Positions 49,732-59,173 of a stretch of 64,000 nt of DNA are shown in pieces. Within the stretch, counting starts at the first letter, position 1, and the number at the start of each line of letters is the position of its first letter. The DNA comes from an uncultured Muribaculaceae bacterium (lineage in GTDB: Bacteria > Bacteroidota > Bacteroidia > Bacteroidales > Muribaculaceae), in the NCBI GenBank assembly GCA_910586565.1, contig CAJUIT010000010.1:1-64000 (forward strand). Direction: 5' to 3'. The translations under genes were made by a program, and so were the position numbers. Under the pieces are notes generated by a model. That model was not told where the DNA came from, did not search any database, and saw only the letters and a list, made by a program, of their open reading frames with translations.

Positions 49732-52152
49732 ATGAAAAAGTTTTTTGCTTTCATTTTCGGGGCTGCAACGCTGTGGGGAAATGCAGCTGAAGCCCCCGAT
49801 TATTATCTGTCATGTGAAGGTAAAACAGGCCAATCACTTCTGGTTGCCCTCAAGGGTGTGGTTTCATCGCACACAAAAGTCAGTTACGACGGGTTGTGGG
49901 CGGTTTACAAAACCTCCGATGTTCGTCCCGACGGAACGCTGTGGGATATCTATTCCACAAAAGCATGGCCATCAAATTTCCCACAATGTGGCAACTACAA
50001 AAATGTAGGTGATTGTGTAAACCGCGAGCACTCTTTCCCCAAAAGCTGGTGGGGTGGCGGAAACCAAACACAATATTCCGATGCCTACCACCTCTACCCT
50101 ACCGACGGAAAAGTGAACGGTCAGCGCAGCAACTATCCTTTTGGTGAATGTGAGGGTGGAGAGGTGCTTGCGTCAAACGGAAACGTGAAACCACTCGGGC
50201 GTTGCGGCGACTCAACGTTCCCCGGTTTTTCCGGAAAAGTTTTTGAACCTGATGACCAATACAAGGGTGATCTTGCCCGCTCCTATTTCTATCTTGCCGC
50301 AGCCTATAATGACAATATAGCACGATGGACTTCTGATCATGGCAGTGACATGCTCGCCGGCAACAGCTTCCCTGTGTTCAAGACATGGGCTTTGAATCTT
50401 CTACTGAAATGGCACCGTCAGGACCCCGTGAGCGAGAAGGAAATCAACCGCAACGAGGCCATCAGCAAGTTCCAGAAAAACCGCAACCCGTTCATCGACC
50501 ATCCCGAACTGGTTGAATACATCTGGGGTAACAAGCAGGGGTTGGCATGGTATATCGGCGCCGGTAATGAGCCGACCATTGTAACTCCGGCGGACGGCTC
50601 CACAATCAACATCGGCACCAGCTCCATCGGCATCACCCGCTCGATGCAGGTGAACGTAAAGGGCACCGACCTCACAGAAAATGTAAGTGTCAATGTAACC
50701 GGTGCAGGCTTCACCGTGGCTCCCTCCACATTGCAGGCTTCGACTGTGAACGCGGCAGCCGGGGCAACAGTGACAGTCAGCTACAAATCGGCAACCGCAG
50801 CCACAGCCACCGGTTCGCTGATTCTGCGCTCGGGCGACGTTACCACCACATGCACCCTCACCGCTAAGGCCGTTGACGGATTGCCCGCCGGACCGGCAAC
50901 GAGCATCTCCGACGAATCGTTTGTGGCTACATGGAGCTGCATCGACTCCCCCACGGCAAACTACACACTCAACGTTATGCGCGACGGAACCTCCATCGCC
51001 GGTTATCCCCGCACGGTTACAGCCGGTGATGAAAGTGCTCTCGTTGAAGGGCTCGAACCCGAAACCACCTACACCTACACCGTTGCTTCAACAACTCTCG
51101 TTTCGGCTCCTGTAACCGTAATCACCGCCGCACCGATTCCGTCGGTTGATTTCCTCTACGACGGTGAACTCAGCTTCATCACCACTCCCGGTGTTTCTTC
51201 GGATATCGCCGAGGTGCTTGTGCTGATTGAGAACATTCCCGGCAATGTCACCGTGTCGGTAGAATCGCCTTTCCAGGTCAGCTCCGACAAGCAAAACTGG
51301 GGCACATCCGTGGTGCTCACCCCCGGTGAGGAACGTTTCTACATGCGCCTTTATGGAATGACAACCGGTGAATTCACCACATCGCTCGTTGCCAAAGCCG
51401 ACGGTTATTTCAACGATGATGTGGATGTTGACGGTGTGATTTCAAACAACCTCGTCACTTTCCATGAAGATTTCGAGGCCGATGGCGCCGCATCTTACGG
51501 TAAAAAGACCTACAACGGCACCGCCTGCACTTGGGAAACCGACGGTTATTTTGAAAAGAACGGTTCAAACTCCTACCCCCATACCGGCGACCAGGCTGTG
51601 CGCATGAACAAGAATGCCGCAGGCTATCTGATGATGCTTGAGTCGAAACCCAACGGCATCGGCACGGTTTCATTCTGGGCCCGCCAATGGAGTGGAGAAA
51701 ACAAGGATTTGGAGATTGAGGTGCTTGTTTCCGACAATCAGGGCTCAACCTGGGAACCGGTTGGAAAAGTTGAGGTGAAACCCACCAACGGAACCAACGT
51801 CTACACCGAATATGTTGTGCCTGTGAATCGCACCGGCAACCTTCGTGTGAAACTGCAGCAGAACATCACCGCCCGCACAATGATTGACGACTTCAGCCTC
51901 ACCGACTGCCGCAGCAGCTCGATTGAGGAGGCTAACACCGCCGAATATCACTCGTGGGATGCCTACTGCCGCAACGGAGCCCTCATCATGGAGAGCGACG
52001 GCACTTCAGAGGATTTCGCCACCGTCTACTCAGTCGACGGCACCGAACGTTTCGCCGGCCTCCTCCCCGCCGGTGAAACCTCCCTTACTCTCACCCCCGG
52101 CCTCTACATCGTGGTGGTGCGCGACTTCTCCCGCCGCGTGGTGGTGAAGTAA
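49732..52152 (+). CDS. Secreted endonuclease I-family protein with Ig/Fn3-like modules and C-terminal sorting tail
   Basis: A probable extracellular DNase. The 806-residue protein starts at the ATG at 49732 (a frame open from 49504 adds an unlikely 76 residues), with a signal peptide of about 18 residues. The endonuclease I domain (about 25-300) has NREHSFPKSWW at 98-107 and HLYPTDGKVNGQRSNYPFG, the His-Me finger motif. Then come beta-rich repeats, one Fn3-like (SFVATWSCIDSPTANYTLNV), a carbohydrate-binding-like part (CTWETDGYFEKNGSNSYPH) and an end RRVVVK after GLYIVVV resembling T9SS sorting domains. Confidence 0.87.
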   Translation: MKKFFAFIFGAATLWGNAAEAPDYYLSCEGKTGQSLLVALKGVVSSHTKVSYDGLWAVYKTSDVRPDGTLWDIYSTKAWPSNFPQCGNYKNVGDCVNREHSFPKSWWGGGNQTQYSDAYHLYPTDGKVNGQRSNYPFGECEGGEVLASNGNVKPLGRCGDSTFPGFSGKVFEPDDQYKGDLARSYFYLAAAYNDNIARWTSDHGSDMLAGNSFPVFKTWALNLLLKWHRQDPVSEKEINRNEAISKFQKNRNPFIDHPELVEYIWGNKQGLAWYIGAGNEPTIVTPADGSTINIGTSSIGITRSMQVNVKGTDLTENVSVNVTGAGFTVAPSTLQASTVNAAAGATVTVSYKSATAATATGSLILRSGDVTTTCTLTAKAVDGLPAGPATSISDESFVATWSCIDSPTANYTLNVMRDGTSIAGYPRTVTAGDESALVEGLEPETTYTYTVASTTLVSAPVTVITAAPIPSVDFLYDGELSFITTPGVSSDIAEVLVLIENIPGNVTVSVESPFQVSSDKQNWGTSVVLTPGEERFYMRLYGMTTGEFTTSLVAKADGYFNDDVDVDGVISNNLVTFHEDFEADGAASYGKKTYNGTACTWETDGYFEKNGSNSYPHTGDQAVRMNKNAAGYLMMLESKPNGIGTVSFWARQWSGENKDLEIEVLVSDNQGSTWEPVGKVEVKPTNGTNVYTEYVVPVNRTGNLRVKLQQNITARTMIDDFSLTDCRSSSIEEANTAEYHSWDAYCRNGALIMESDGTSEDFATVYSVDGTERFAGLLPAGETSLTLTPGLYIVVVRDFSRRVVVK

Positions 52153-52176
52153 TATTCTCCTGAAAACGAAAACAAT

Positions 52177-52217
52177 AAAGAGGCCGTTTGACACACTAAG
52201 TCAGGCGGCCTCTTTTA
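52177..52217 (+). terminator. Terminator after the endonuclease gene
   Basis: AAAGAGGCCG pairs with CGGCCTCTTT, followed by TATTA. Confidence 0.8.
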
Positions 52218-52235
52218 TTATGCAACCTCGCTGCG

Positions 52236-52262
52236 GAGCCGCCATGTATGGCGGCTCTACGT
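52236..52262 (-). repeat. Family A palindromic repeat
   Basis: GAGCCGCCATGTATGGCGGC then TCTACGT; its left flank is diverged. Confidence 0.75.
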
Positions 52263-52385
52263 TCATACGCATTCGTTAAACCAAACGGGAGCGGTGTTTG
52301 TAATAATAGAAAGAGGGATGGGCTGTGCATCGGCATGGCGCCGTCGATAAGAATTAGACACTTAGTAAATCAGACACACACTCCT

Positions 52386-52961
52386 ATGAAGCGATTGCTG
52401 CTAATATTTGCGCTTGCCGCAACTGCCGGGGCGCCCGCCATGATGTCGCAGGCTTTCTTTTCGGTGAACGCCGGCACCGACGGTTTTAATTTCAACCTCT
52501 CGAACGTTGCCCCGGTTTATCCGGCGGTGGCTTATGTGCCTGTTCCGGTGCACCACCACCATCATCATGCGCATCACCCTGAGCCGGTGTGTGTGCCGTT
52601 GCGCCCCGGGGTGAGCTATGTGGCACCTGCTCCCACCTATCGCAGAGCTGCAGGGCATTACCGCAGGGCGGTTGAACATGGTGTGGCACCCGGAGTGGGG
52701 ATATACCTCCCCGGCGGGATATTTGTGGGGTCAACGGGCTATTCGCACGGCTATGATTACTATGACGACGATTTCGACGATGACGATTTTGAAGAATATG
52801 TGGAGCATGCACGCAAGCACCACAAGAAGGCTTTGAAAAAGCAGCGCAAGGCTATTAAGAAACTCCACAAGAAGATGGAAAAGCATCACAAAAAGGAGAT
52901 GAAAAAAGCTGTGAAACACCGGCGTGAAGCGAGCCATCAATCAAAAAAACATCATCATTGA
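52386..52961 (+). CDS. Histidine-rich exported protein
   Basis: Not recognised. The 191-residue product starts at the ATG at 52386 with a signal peptide (LLLIFALAATAGAPAMMSQA). Then come a His tract (His56-61, 63, 64), repeated PVP and Tyr residues, an acidic stretch (YDDDFDDDDFEE, about 134-145) and a C-terminal third rich in Lys and His (KKHHKK-type repeats) ending KKHHH. The composition suggests metal binding or interaction with a negatively charged polymer at the periplasm, but this is speculation from composition. A longer frame from 52248 runs through a family A repeat and is rejected. Confidence 0.72.
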   Translation: MKRLLLIFALAATAGAPAMMSQAFFSVNAGTDGFNFNLSNVAPVYPAVAYVPVPVHHHHHHAHHPEPVCVPLRPGVSYVAPAPTYRRAAGHYRRAVEHGVAPGVGIYLPGGIFVGSTGYSHGYDYYDDDFDDDDFEEYVEHARKHHKKALKKQRKAIKKLHKKMEKHHKKEMKKAVKHRREASHQSKKHHH

Positions 52962-53047
52962 ACAGCAGATGCCCTAAAAGAGGGAAAATGGTTGAGGGGT
53001 TGATGGTTTTTCGGGCGTTTTAATGGCCTTACGCAGTAAATTTTGAG

Positions 53048-53055
53048 TACCTTTG
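53048..53055 (+). promoter_or_regulatory. Probable -7 element for the aminotransferase gene
   Basis: TACCTTTG followed by CAGG, 125 bp before the ATG at 53180. Confidence 0.5.
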
Positions 53056-53179
53056 CAGGTTGGAAACTAACAGCCCTTCACATTGGTTTTTCAGGCATGT
53101 TGCGCCGTGTTGGTGCCGTTGTGCCATCGAGGCTGTTTTTTTACACTACCTACCACCTACACTCAAAATCAAATTTTGA

Positions 53180-54376
53180 ATGCCTAAGATTTCAAAGCGC
53201 GGGGAAGTAATGCCCGCATCGCCTATACGAAAACTCGTTCCGCTTGCAAACGCCGCAAAGGAACGTGGAATAAAAGTCTATCATCTCAACATCGGTCAGC
53301 CCGACATTCCAACCCCTGAAATAGGGTTGGATGCGGTGCGCAATCTCGACCGCAAGGTGCTGGAATACAGCCCATCGGAGGGGTTGATGTCGCTCCGCCG
53401 TAAGCTCCGCGACTACTACAAGCGGTTCAACATCGACGTTGAGGTCGACGACATCATCGTGACCACCGGAGGTTCGGAAGCGGTGTTGTTCGCATTCATG
53501 GCAACCCTCGACCCGGGCGACGAGATTATTGTGCCGGAGCCCGCCTATGCCAACTACATGGCATTCGCCATTTCGGCAGGTGCGAAAATCGTGACCGTGC
53601 CCTCAACCATCGAAACCGGTTTTGAACTTCCCCCCGTGGAGAAGTTCGAGGAACTTATCACACCGCGCACCAAAGGTATTCTCATCTGCAATCCCAACAA
53701 CCCCACGGGCTATCTCTACACACAGAAAGAGATGGACCGCCTGCGCGACATCGTAAAGAAATATGACCTGTTTCTCTACTCCGATGAGGTTTACCGTGAA
53801 TTCTGCTACACCGGCGCCCCCTACATCTCGGCTTTCCATCTCAAAGGGATTGAAAACCAAGTGGTGCTCATCGACTCTGTGTCGAAACGCTACAGCGAGT
53901 GCGGCATCCGTGTGGGCGCGCTCATCACCAAGCATGAGGAGCTGAAAAAGAATGTTATCAAATTCTGCCAGGCGCGCCTGAGTCCCCCTCTGCTGGGTCA
54001 GATTGTTGCCGAGGCGTCGATTGATGCCCCCGCCGATTACATGCTCATGACCTACAACGAATATGTTGAACGTCGCAAATTCCTCATCGACGGGCTTAAC
54101 CGCATCCCCGGTGTCTACTCCCCTATCCCTATGGGAGCGTTCTACACGGTGGTGAGCCTCCCTGTGGAGGATGCCGACGACTTCTGCCAATGGTGTCTGC
54201 GCGAGTTCAGCTATGAGGGTGAGACCGTGTTCATGGCTCCGGCATCGGGATTCTACACCACTCCCGGCCTCGGCCGCAACGAGGTGCGCATGGCCTACGT
54301 GCTTGAGAAGGACGACCTCGCCCGCGCGCTTGTGGTGCTTGAGCAGGCGCTCAAGACCTACAACGCCCGCAAATAA
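53180..54376 (+). CDS. Class I/II pyridoxal-phosphate aminotransferase
   Basis: Transfers amino groups between amino acids and 2-oxo acids; aspartate or aromatic substrates are the likeliest. The 398-residue protein has LNIGQPDIPTPEIG, the Asn in ICNPNNPTGYLYT, the Asp and Tyr in LYSDEVYREF, the PLP Lys in DSVSKRYSECGIRVG, and RLSPPLLGQ. It is complete at normal length. The leader is long (124 bp from the -7 element). It is followed by the YfhO gene 64 bp later in the same direction. Confidence 0.92.
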   Translation: MPKISKRGEVMPASPIRKLVPLANAAKERGIKVYHLNIGQPDIPTPEIGLDAVRNLDRKVLEYSPSEGLMSLRRKLRDYYKRFNIDVEVDDIIVTTGGSEAVLFAFMATLDPGDEIIVPEPAYANYMAFAISAGAKIVTVPSTIETGFELPPVEKFEELITPRTKGILICNPNNPTGYLYTQKEMDRLRDIVKKYDLFLYSDEVYREFCYTGAPYISAFHLKGIENQVVLIDSVSKRYSECGIRVGALITKHEELKKNVIKFCQARLSPPLLGQIVAEASIDAPADYMLMTYNEYVERRKFLIDGLNRIPGVYSPIPMGAFYTVVSLPVEDADDFCQWCLREFSYEGETVFMAPASGFYTTPGLGRNEVRMAYVLEKDDLARALVVLEQALKTYNARK

Positions 54377-54440
54377 TACCTGTTCTAAATTTTTTAGGAC
54401 AATCCCCAATCATTATTCCACCCGCTAAATCCAATTCATA

Positions 54441-57080
54441 ATGGAAACTGAGCAGACCAAAACAAAATCGTGCCGCATAGCTTCTCCGGCAGAACTTGTG
54501 CGCAATTTCAAGGATCGTTTCAGAAACCCGCAGTGGTGGGGCTTTTTGGTTGGGCTGGCAGTGATTGCGTTGCTGTCGCTGGCCTATTTCTATCCCGATG
54601 CCACACTGGGCAACGAACTGCGTCAGCACGACATGCAGCAGGGTGCGGCAATCGGTCATGAGGCACAGGCATATATGGAGGCAACCGGAGCAGAGCAGCC
54701 ACGTTGGACAAACTCGCTTTTCGGCGGCATGCCTACATTTCAGATTTCCCCCTCCTACCCCTCCGACGCTCTTTTCGGTTGGATAAACACCCTCTACGGT
54801 GGCTTTCTCCCCTCCCCTTCCAACCTGCTGTTCATGATGATGGCGGGATTCCTGATTCTCATGGTGTCGCTGCGCGTGAAATGGTACTACGGGTTGATTG
54901 GTGCTGTGGCATGGGGCTTCTCAACCTATTTCATCATTATCATCGGTGCGGGGCACATCTGGAAGTTTGTGACCCTTGCCTACATTCCGCCAACCATAGC
55001 CGGTGTGATGCTGGCCTATCGCGGACGTTGGCTCGCCGGCAGCGCTCTGGCAGCGCTGTTTGCCATGATGCAGATTCACAACAACCACGTGCAGATGACC
55101 TACTATTTCCTGTTCGTAATCGCTGCACTGGTAATAGCTTATCTCATAGCCGCTTTCCGCAAAGGGGAAATGCGCCGCTGGCTTGCGGCGACAGGCGCGC
55201 TTGCCGTGGCGGCCGCTCTTGCGGTCACGGCCAATCTGCCCAACCTCTACAACACCTACCGCTATTCGGCCGAGACGATGCGCGGCAGCCACTCCGAGCT
55301 TGCGCCCGCCGACGGTGATTCGGCACAGGAAAAAACCGGCGGACTCGACCGCGACTATATTACTCAATACAGCTACGGCCGCTCGGAATCGTTCTCGCTG
55401 CTTATCCCCAACGTGAAAGGGGGTGCGTCGGTGACCCCCTCGGGAGGCTCGCTCCGCCCCACCTCGCTGCTCGACCTCCCCGGAGCCGCCGAGGCGATGG
55501 ATAACGCACAGCTTAACGAGGGTGAACGCCAGTTTGTTGCCAACTATGTGAGCCAATATTTCGGCGAACCCGAGGGTACCAACGGTCCGGTTTATGTGGG
55601 TGCGATAATCTTCACGCTGTTTCTGTTGGGATGCTTCATTGTGCGCGGCCCTGTGAAATGGGCGCTGCTGGTGATGACAATTCTTTCGGTTGGGCTTGCG
55701 CTCGGGCGCAACCTGCAATGGCTCACCGACATGTTTATCGACTATGTGCCGATGTATTCAAAATTCCGCACGGTCGAGAGTATTCTCGTAATCGCCGAGT
55801 TTACCATCCCTCTGCTTGCCATTCTTGCGCTTCAGAAGTTGCTCACAACGCCCGGCGCGCTCAAACGCTATGACCGTTCAATCTATGTGTCGTTCGGCAT
55901 CACGGCATTGCTCTGCGTGGCCGGGTGGCTGGCCCCGAGCCTCTACGGGCCCGCCATCACCGACGGCGATATTCAGATTTCCAACATGATAGCATGGCAG
56001 CTGTCGCAGGCGGGCTACCCCTCCGAGGCGGTGAACATGTTCTCAATCAACAACCCCGCCATTGCAGCTGTGGTCACTGAACTGAGGCAGCAGATGGTAA
56101 GCGCCGATTCGTTGCGTTCGCTCATTTTTATTCTGCTGTCGTTCGGAGCCGTTATGCTCTGTGTGGCCGACAAGGTGAAGCCGTGGATGGGTGCCGTTAT
56201 GGTGGGCGTGCTCGTTGTGGCCGACCTCTACACGGTCAACAAGCGCTATCTCAATCACGAGAGTTTCTGCACACCGCAGATGAGCGCTGCCGACCCCTTC
56301 CCTCTTTCGGCCAACGACAAAGCCATTCTGGCCGACACGGCCATGAACTACCGTGTGATGGATGTGCCGCAGTTCTATCAGGCAGCCCCCTCCTACCATC
56401 ACAAGATGGTTGGCGGTTATCATGCTGCGAAGCTTACGCGCTATCAGGACTTAATCGACCGCCATCTGTCGCATTTCTCGTCGGGAACACCCGATGAGGC
56501 CGATTTCAGAGTGCTCGACATGCTCAACACCCGCTATTTCATCGACCGCAGCGGCGAGCTTTCCTACAACCCCGATGCCTTGGGGAATGCGTGGTTTGTT
56601 GACCGCATCGACTATGTGGCCACCCCCGATGAGGAGATGGATGCCCTGTCGCATATCTCACCAGCCACCGAAGCTGTGGCCGACCGCGGTTTCGAGCCGG
56701 TGCTCGGAACCGCCGCACCGGTTGCCGAGGGTGACACCATTTTTGAAACCTCCTATGCCCCCGACCGTCTTACTTATGCCGCGCGCAGTGCCCGCGGCGG
56801 TGTGGCCGTGTTCTCCGAGGTCTATTTCCCGTGGGGATGGGAGTGCAAAATCGACGGCGAACCGGTTGAGATTGGCCGTGTGAATTATCTGCTCCGCGCC
56901 GTGAGGATTCCGGCCGGAAACCATTCGGTGGAGATGACATTCCGCCCCGTGTCGGTGAGCCGCACAGTGGCTGCCGCCCGGGTGAGCGTGATATTGATTT
57001 ACATTCTGCTTGGTTGCGCGCTTGTTGCGGGATTGTCGCGCCGCTCCCTTAAAACTGACGATAACCATGAATCTGATTAA
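54441..57080 (+). CDS. YfhO family membrane protein
   Basis: An 879-residue protein with about a dozen hydrophobic helices, fitting the bacterial YfhO family, some members of which are involved in glycosylation of teichoic acids in Gram-positives; the role in Bacteroidota is unknown. It has GWINTLYGGFLPSPSNLLFMMM, WGFSTYFIIIIGAGHIWKFVTLAY and NNHVQMTYYFLFVIAALVIAYL, and a large C-terminal globular domain (EFTIPLLAILAL, FPLSANDKAIL, WECKIDGEPVEIGRVNYLLRAVRIPAG). It overlaps the next gene by 14 bp. Confidence 0.85.
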   Translation: METEQTKTKSCRIASPAELVRNFKDRFRNPQWWGFLVGLAVIALLSLAYFYPDATLGNELRQHDMQQGAAIGHEAQAYMEATGAEQPRWTNSLFGGMPTFQISPSYPSDALFGWINTLYGGFLPSPSNLLFMMMAGFLILMVSLRVKWYYGLIGAVAWGFSTYFIIIIGAGHIWKFVTLAYIPPTIAGVMLAYRGRWLAGSALAALFAMMQIHNNHVQMTYYFLFVIAALVIAYLIAAFRKGEMRRWLAATGALAVAAALAVTANLPNLYNTYRYSAETMRGSHSELAPADGDSAQEKTGGLDRDYITQYSYGRSESFSLLIPNVKGGASVTPSGGSLRPTSLLDLPGAAEAMDNAQLNEGERQFVANYVSQYFGEPEGTNGPVYVGAIIFTLFLLGCFIVRGPVKWALLVMTILSVGLALGRNLQWLTDMFIDYVPMYSKFRTVESILVIAEFTIPLLAILALQKLLTTPGALKRYDRSIYVSFGITALLCVAGWLAPSLYGPAITDGDIQISNMIAWQLSQAGYPSEAVNMFSINNPAIAAVVTELRQQMVSADSLRSLIFILLSFGAVMLCVADKVKPWMGAVMVGVLVVADLYTVNKRYLNHESFCTPQMSAADPFPLSANDKAILADTAMNYRVMDVPQFYQAAPSYHHKMVGGYHAAKLTRYQDLIDRHLSHFSSGTPDEADFRVLDMLNTRYFIDRSGELSYNPDALGNAWFVDRIDYVATPDEEMDALSHISPATEAVADRGFEPVLGTAAPVAEGDTIFETSYAPDRLTYAARSARGGVAVFSEVYFPWGWECKIDGEPVEIGRVNYLLRAVRIPAGNHSVEMTFRPVSVSRTVAAARVSVILIYILLGCALVAGLSRRSLKTDDNHESD

Positions 57081-57699
57081 GAAAATCACAAGTTATCCGG
57101 CCCGGTGGCGCCGTAGCCGCGGTTTTGGTGTTCATTCCCCGTTTGCCTATAACTTCATCACCAAAGTGCTGAGGGAAAAGGATGCCGCCTACTATGCCTA
57201 TGCCGAGATTGCCGCCTTCTGCCCGCGAGCCCGCAGAGCCGGATTCAATGAGATTTTTGCCGGCAAAGATATGTCGGTGCCCGAGGCACAGATGCTCTTC
57301 AGGGTGCTCTGCTATTTCAATCCGTCGGAGATTATAGAAATCGGGCATGGCCACGAGGTGACCAATATAATCATAAACCGCTCTGTGCCCAAGGCTGTTG
57401 TGAAAACGTGGCATGCCACCCGCGACATGAAGGTGCCCCACGGTTGCGAGCCGGTTGTGCTGCTCAACCAGATTATTCCCGACGAATGCGGCGCAGCGGT
57501 TGAAATGATAGAGAACCTGCGCGCCAACGGCGGAGTGGTGCTGATTGTGCGCCACATCAACATTTTGCCCAACAACCGCGATGTGTGGCAAAAGATTACG
57601 AGCAAAGCAACCACAGGAATGTCGTTTACCGACGGGTATATGGGCATTTATGTGGGGCGTGATTCTCTGCCGCGGCAGGAATATGACATAATTCTGTGA
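57067..57699 (+). CDS. Methyltransferase-like protein, degenerate
   Basis: The 210-residue protein begins MNLIKKITSYPARWRRSRGF with GVHSPFAYNF, an opening that I recall from Bacteroidota class I SAM-dependent methyltransferase-like proteins. NPSEIIEIGHGHEV may be the remains of the glycine-rich SAM loop (usual GxGxG). The later core is short and lacks clear catalytic signs, so activity is doubtful. The start is the ATG at 57067, inside the end of the YfhO gene, and its stop overlaps the xerD GTG by 4 bp. Confidence 0.65.
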   Translation: MNLIKKITSYPARWRRSRGFGVHSPFAYNFITKVLREKDAAYYAYAEIAAFCPRARRAGFNEIFAGKDMSVPEAQMLFRVLCYFNPSEIIEIGHGHEVTNIIINRSVPKAVVKTWHATRDMKVPHGCEPVVLLNQIIPDECGAAVEMIENLRANGGVVLIVRHINILPNNRDVWQKITSKATTGMSFTDGYMGIYVGRDSLPRQEYDIIL

Positions 57700-58613
57700 G
57701 GGCAATCAACGATATTGATGCTTTAATTCGCGAATTTCGCGGTTATCTGACTCTGCAAAGGGGATTCTCGAAAAACACGGCGGAGGCCTACACGTTTGAT
57801 GTGAACCGCCTTATCGATTATCTTTCGGAGTCGGGAACGGCGTTGCGCGATGTCACCTACGAGGTGTTGCAGAATTTTGCCGCCGTTCTCTATGACCTCG
57901 GCATTGCCGACAGCTCGCGCAAGCGGGTGTTGTGCGGGCTGAAAACGTTTTTCAAATTTCTCCGCCGGGCGGGTTACATTGAGCATGACCCGTCGGTGTT
58001 GCTTGAGACACCCCGGCTCGGACGCAAGCTTCCCGAGGTGCTCACGGTTGAGGAAATCGATGCTTTAATCGAGGCCATAGATATGGAATCGGCCGAGGGG
58101 GAGCGCAACAGGGCCATTATCGAAACACTCTACGGGTGCGGGCTGCGTGTGTCGGAGCTTGTGAACCTCGAGATTTCCAAAGTGTCGATTCCCGACGAAT
58201 ATATCGTTGTGCGAGGAAAGGGGGACAAGGAACGCATGGTTCCGGCCTCCCCTGTGGCGATGGAGTGCATAGCCTCTTATCTCGCCGGGAGCCGTGGCAA
58301 CGTGAAGGAGAAACCGGGAGCTTCGGGCATACTTTTTCTAAACCGTCGCGGCAACCGCCTGACCCGCCAGATGGTGTTTATAATTATCCGCCGTCTTGCC
58401 GAGGAGGCCGGAATCCGTAAAATCATCTCACCCCACACTTTGCGTCATTCATTCGCCACCCATCTGCTCGAAGGGGGTGCCAATCTGAGGGCTATCCAGC
58501 AGATGCTCGGCCATGAGGATATAGCTACTACTGAAATTTACATTCACCTCGATTCGTCGCGTTTGCGTGAGGAGATTCTGTTGCATCATCCGCGCAACCT
58601 GAGGAGGTCGTGA
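57696..58613 (+). CDS. xerD: Tyrosine recombinase XerD
   Basis: XerD acts with XerC to resolve chromosome dimers at dif near the terminus. The 305-residue protein has all catalytic residues: Arg151 (GCGLRVSELVNL), Lys174 in RGKGDKER, His247 and Arg250 (HTLRHSFATH), His273 (LGHEDIATT) and Tyr282 (EIYIHLD). Length and N-terminal SAM-like domain fit the core recombinase, not a phage integrase. The start is a GTG at 57696. No dif-like site was identified nearby. Confidence 0.93.
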   Translation: MRAINDIDALIREFRGYLTLQRGFSKNTAEAYTFDVNRLIDYLSESGTALRDVTYEVLQNFAAVLYDLGIADSSRKRVLCGLKTFFKFLRRAGYIEHDPSVLLETPRLGRKLPEVLTVEEIDALIEAIDMESAEGERNRAIIETLYGCGLRVSELVNLEISKVSIPDEYIVVRGKGDKERMVPASPVAMECIASYLAGSRGNVKEKPGASGILFLNRRGNRLTRQMVFIIIRRLAEEAGIRKIISPHTLRHSFATHLLEGGANLRAIQQMLGHEDIATTEIYIHLDSSRLREEILLHHPRNLRRS

Positions 58614-58729
58614 TGCCTCCCCGATGCCGTTTTGTTTGGCAGGATGGAGGGAATGTTATAACTTTGGGTGCTCCAACTGAGAGAGCATATCATTGCGATA
58701 GTGTTTAACCGTTTAATAAGTAATAAGAT

Positions 58730-59173
58730 ATGAAGATGTTACACAAATTCGCTTCAATTGCGGCAACCGCACTTGTGGCCGTAGCGCTCACTGCCTGTGG
58801 AGGTTCAAAGAACTCGGAAGGTGGTGAAGATGCCGAAAACACCGAGCTTTCAGTGGCTGAGAAAATGCAGCTCAAAGTGCTCGAAAATGAGATTGAGAAG
58901 GTTAACGACCAGCTCCCGATGGAAACTCCCGACGGACTCACTCTCACAAGCATGCACATTGTTGACGGCTACATGGTGACAACCTGCACCTACCCTGCCG
59001 AAAGCGGTTTTGAAATCGACGGGTCGGAAGAGAACAAGGCTGCAATCATCAATGCTGCCGGCAAAGATGCCACCGACCGTTTGAAAAAGCTTAACCTCGG
59101 CCTCAAATATATCTATGAGGAGGAAGGCACAGGCAATAAATCTGAAATTACCATTTCTCCCGAGGAGCTCTGA
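58730..59173 (+). CDS. Hypothetical lipoprotein
   Basis: Not recognised. The 147-residue protein has a lipoprotein signal (VALTAC, Cys23) followed by GGSKNSEGGEDAEN, a flexible acidic linker, then a compact domain with LSVAEKMQLKVLENEIEKVNDQ helix and beta segments (LTLTSMHIVDGYMVTTCTYP). It is probably anchored in the periplasmic or outer membrane face. It is monocistronic, converging on the receiver gene across the long inverted repeat. Confidence 0.8.
   Translation: MKMLHKFASIAATALVAVALTACGGSKNSEGGEDAENTELSVAEKMQLKVLENEIEKVNDQLPMETPDGLTLTSMHIVDGYMVTTCTYPAESGFEIDGSEENKAAIINAAGKDATDRLKKLNLGLKYIYEEEGTGNKSEITISPEEL

Noticed and set aside
52248..52385. Longer N-terminus for the His-rich protein
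   Set aside because: The extra codons run through a family A repeat; the ATG at 52386 begins a proper signal peptide.
57696..58613. Tyrosine recombinase as sign of an integrative element
   Set aside because: Length and sequence fit core XerD; it sits in a compact gene run with no att sites or cargo genes.
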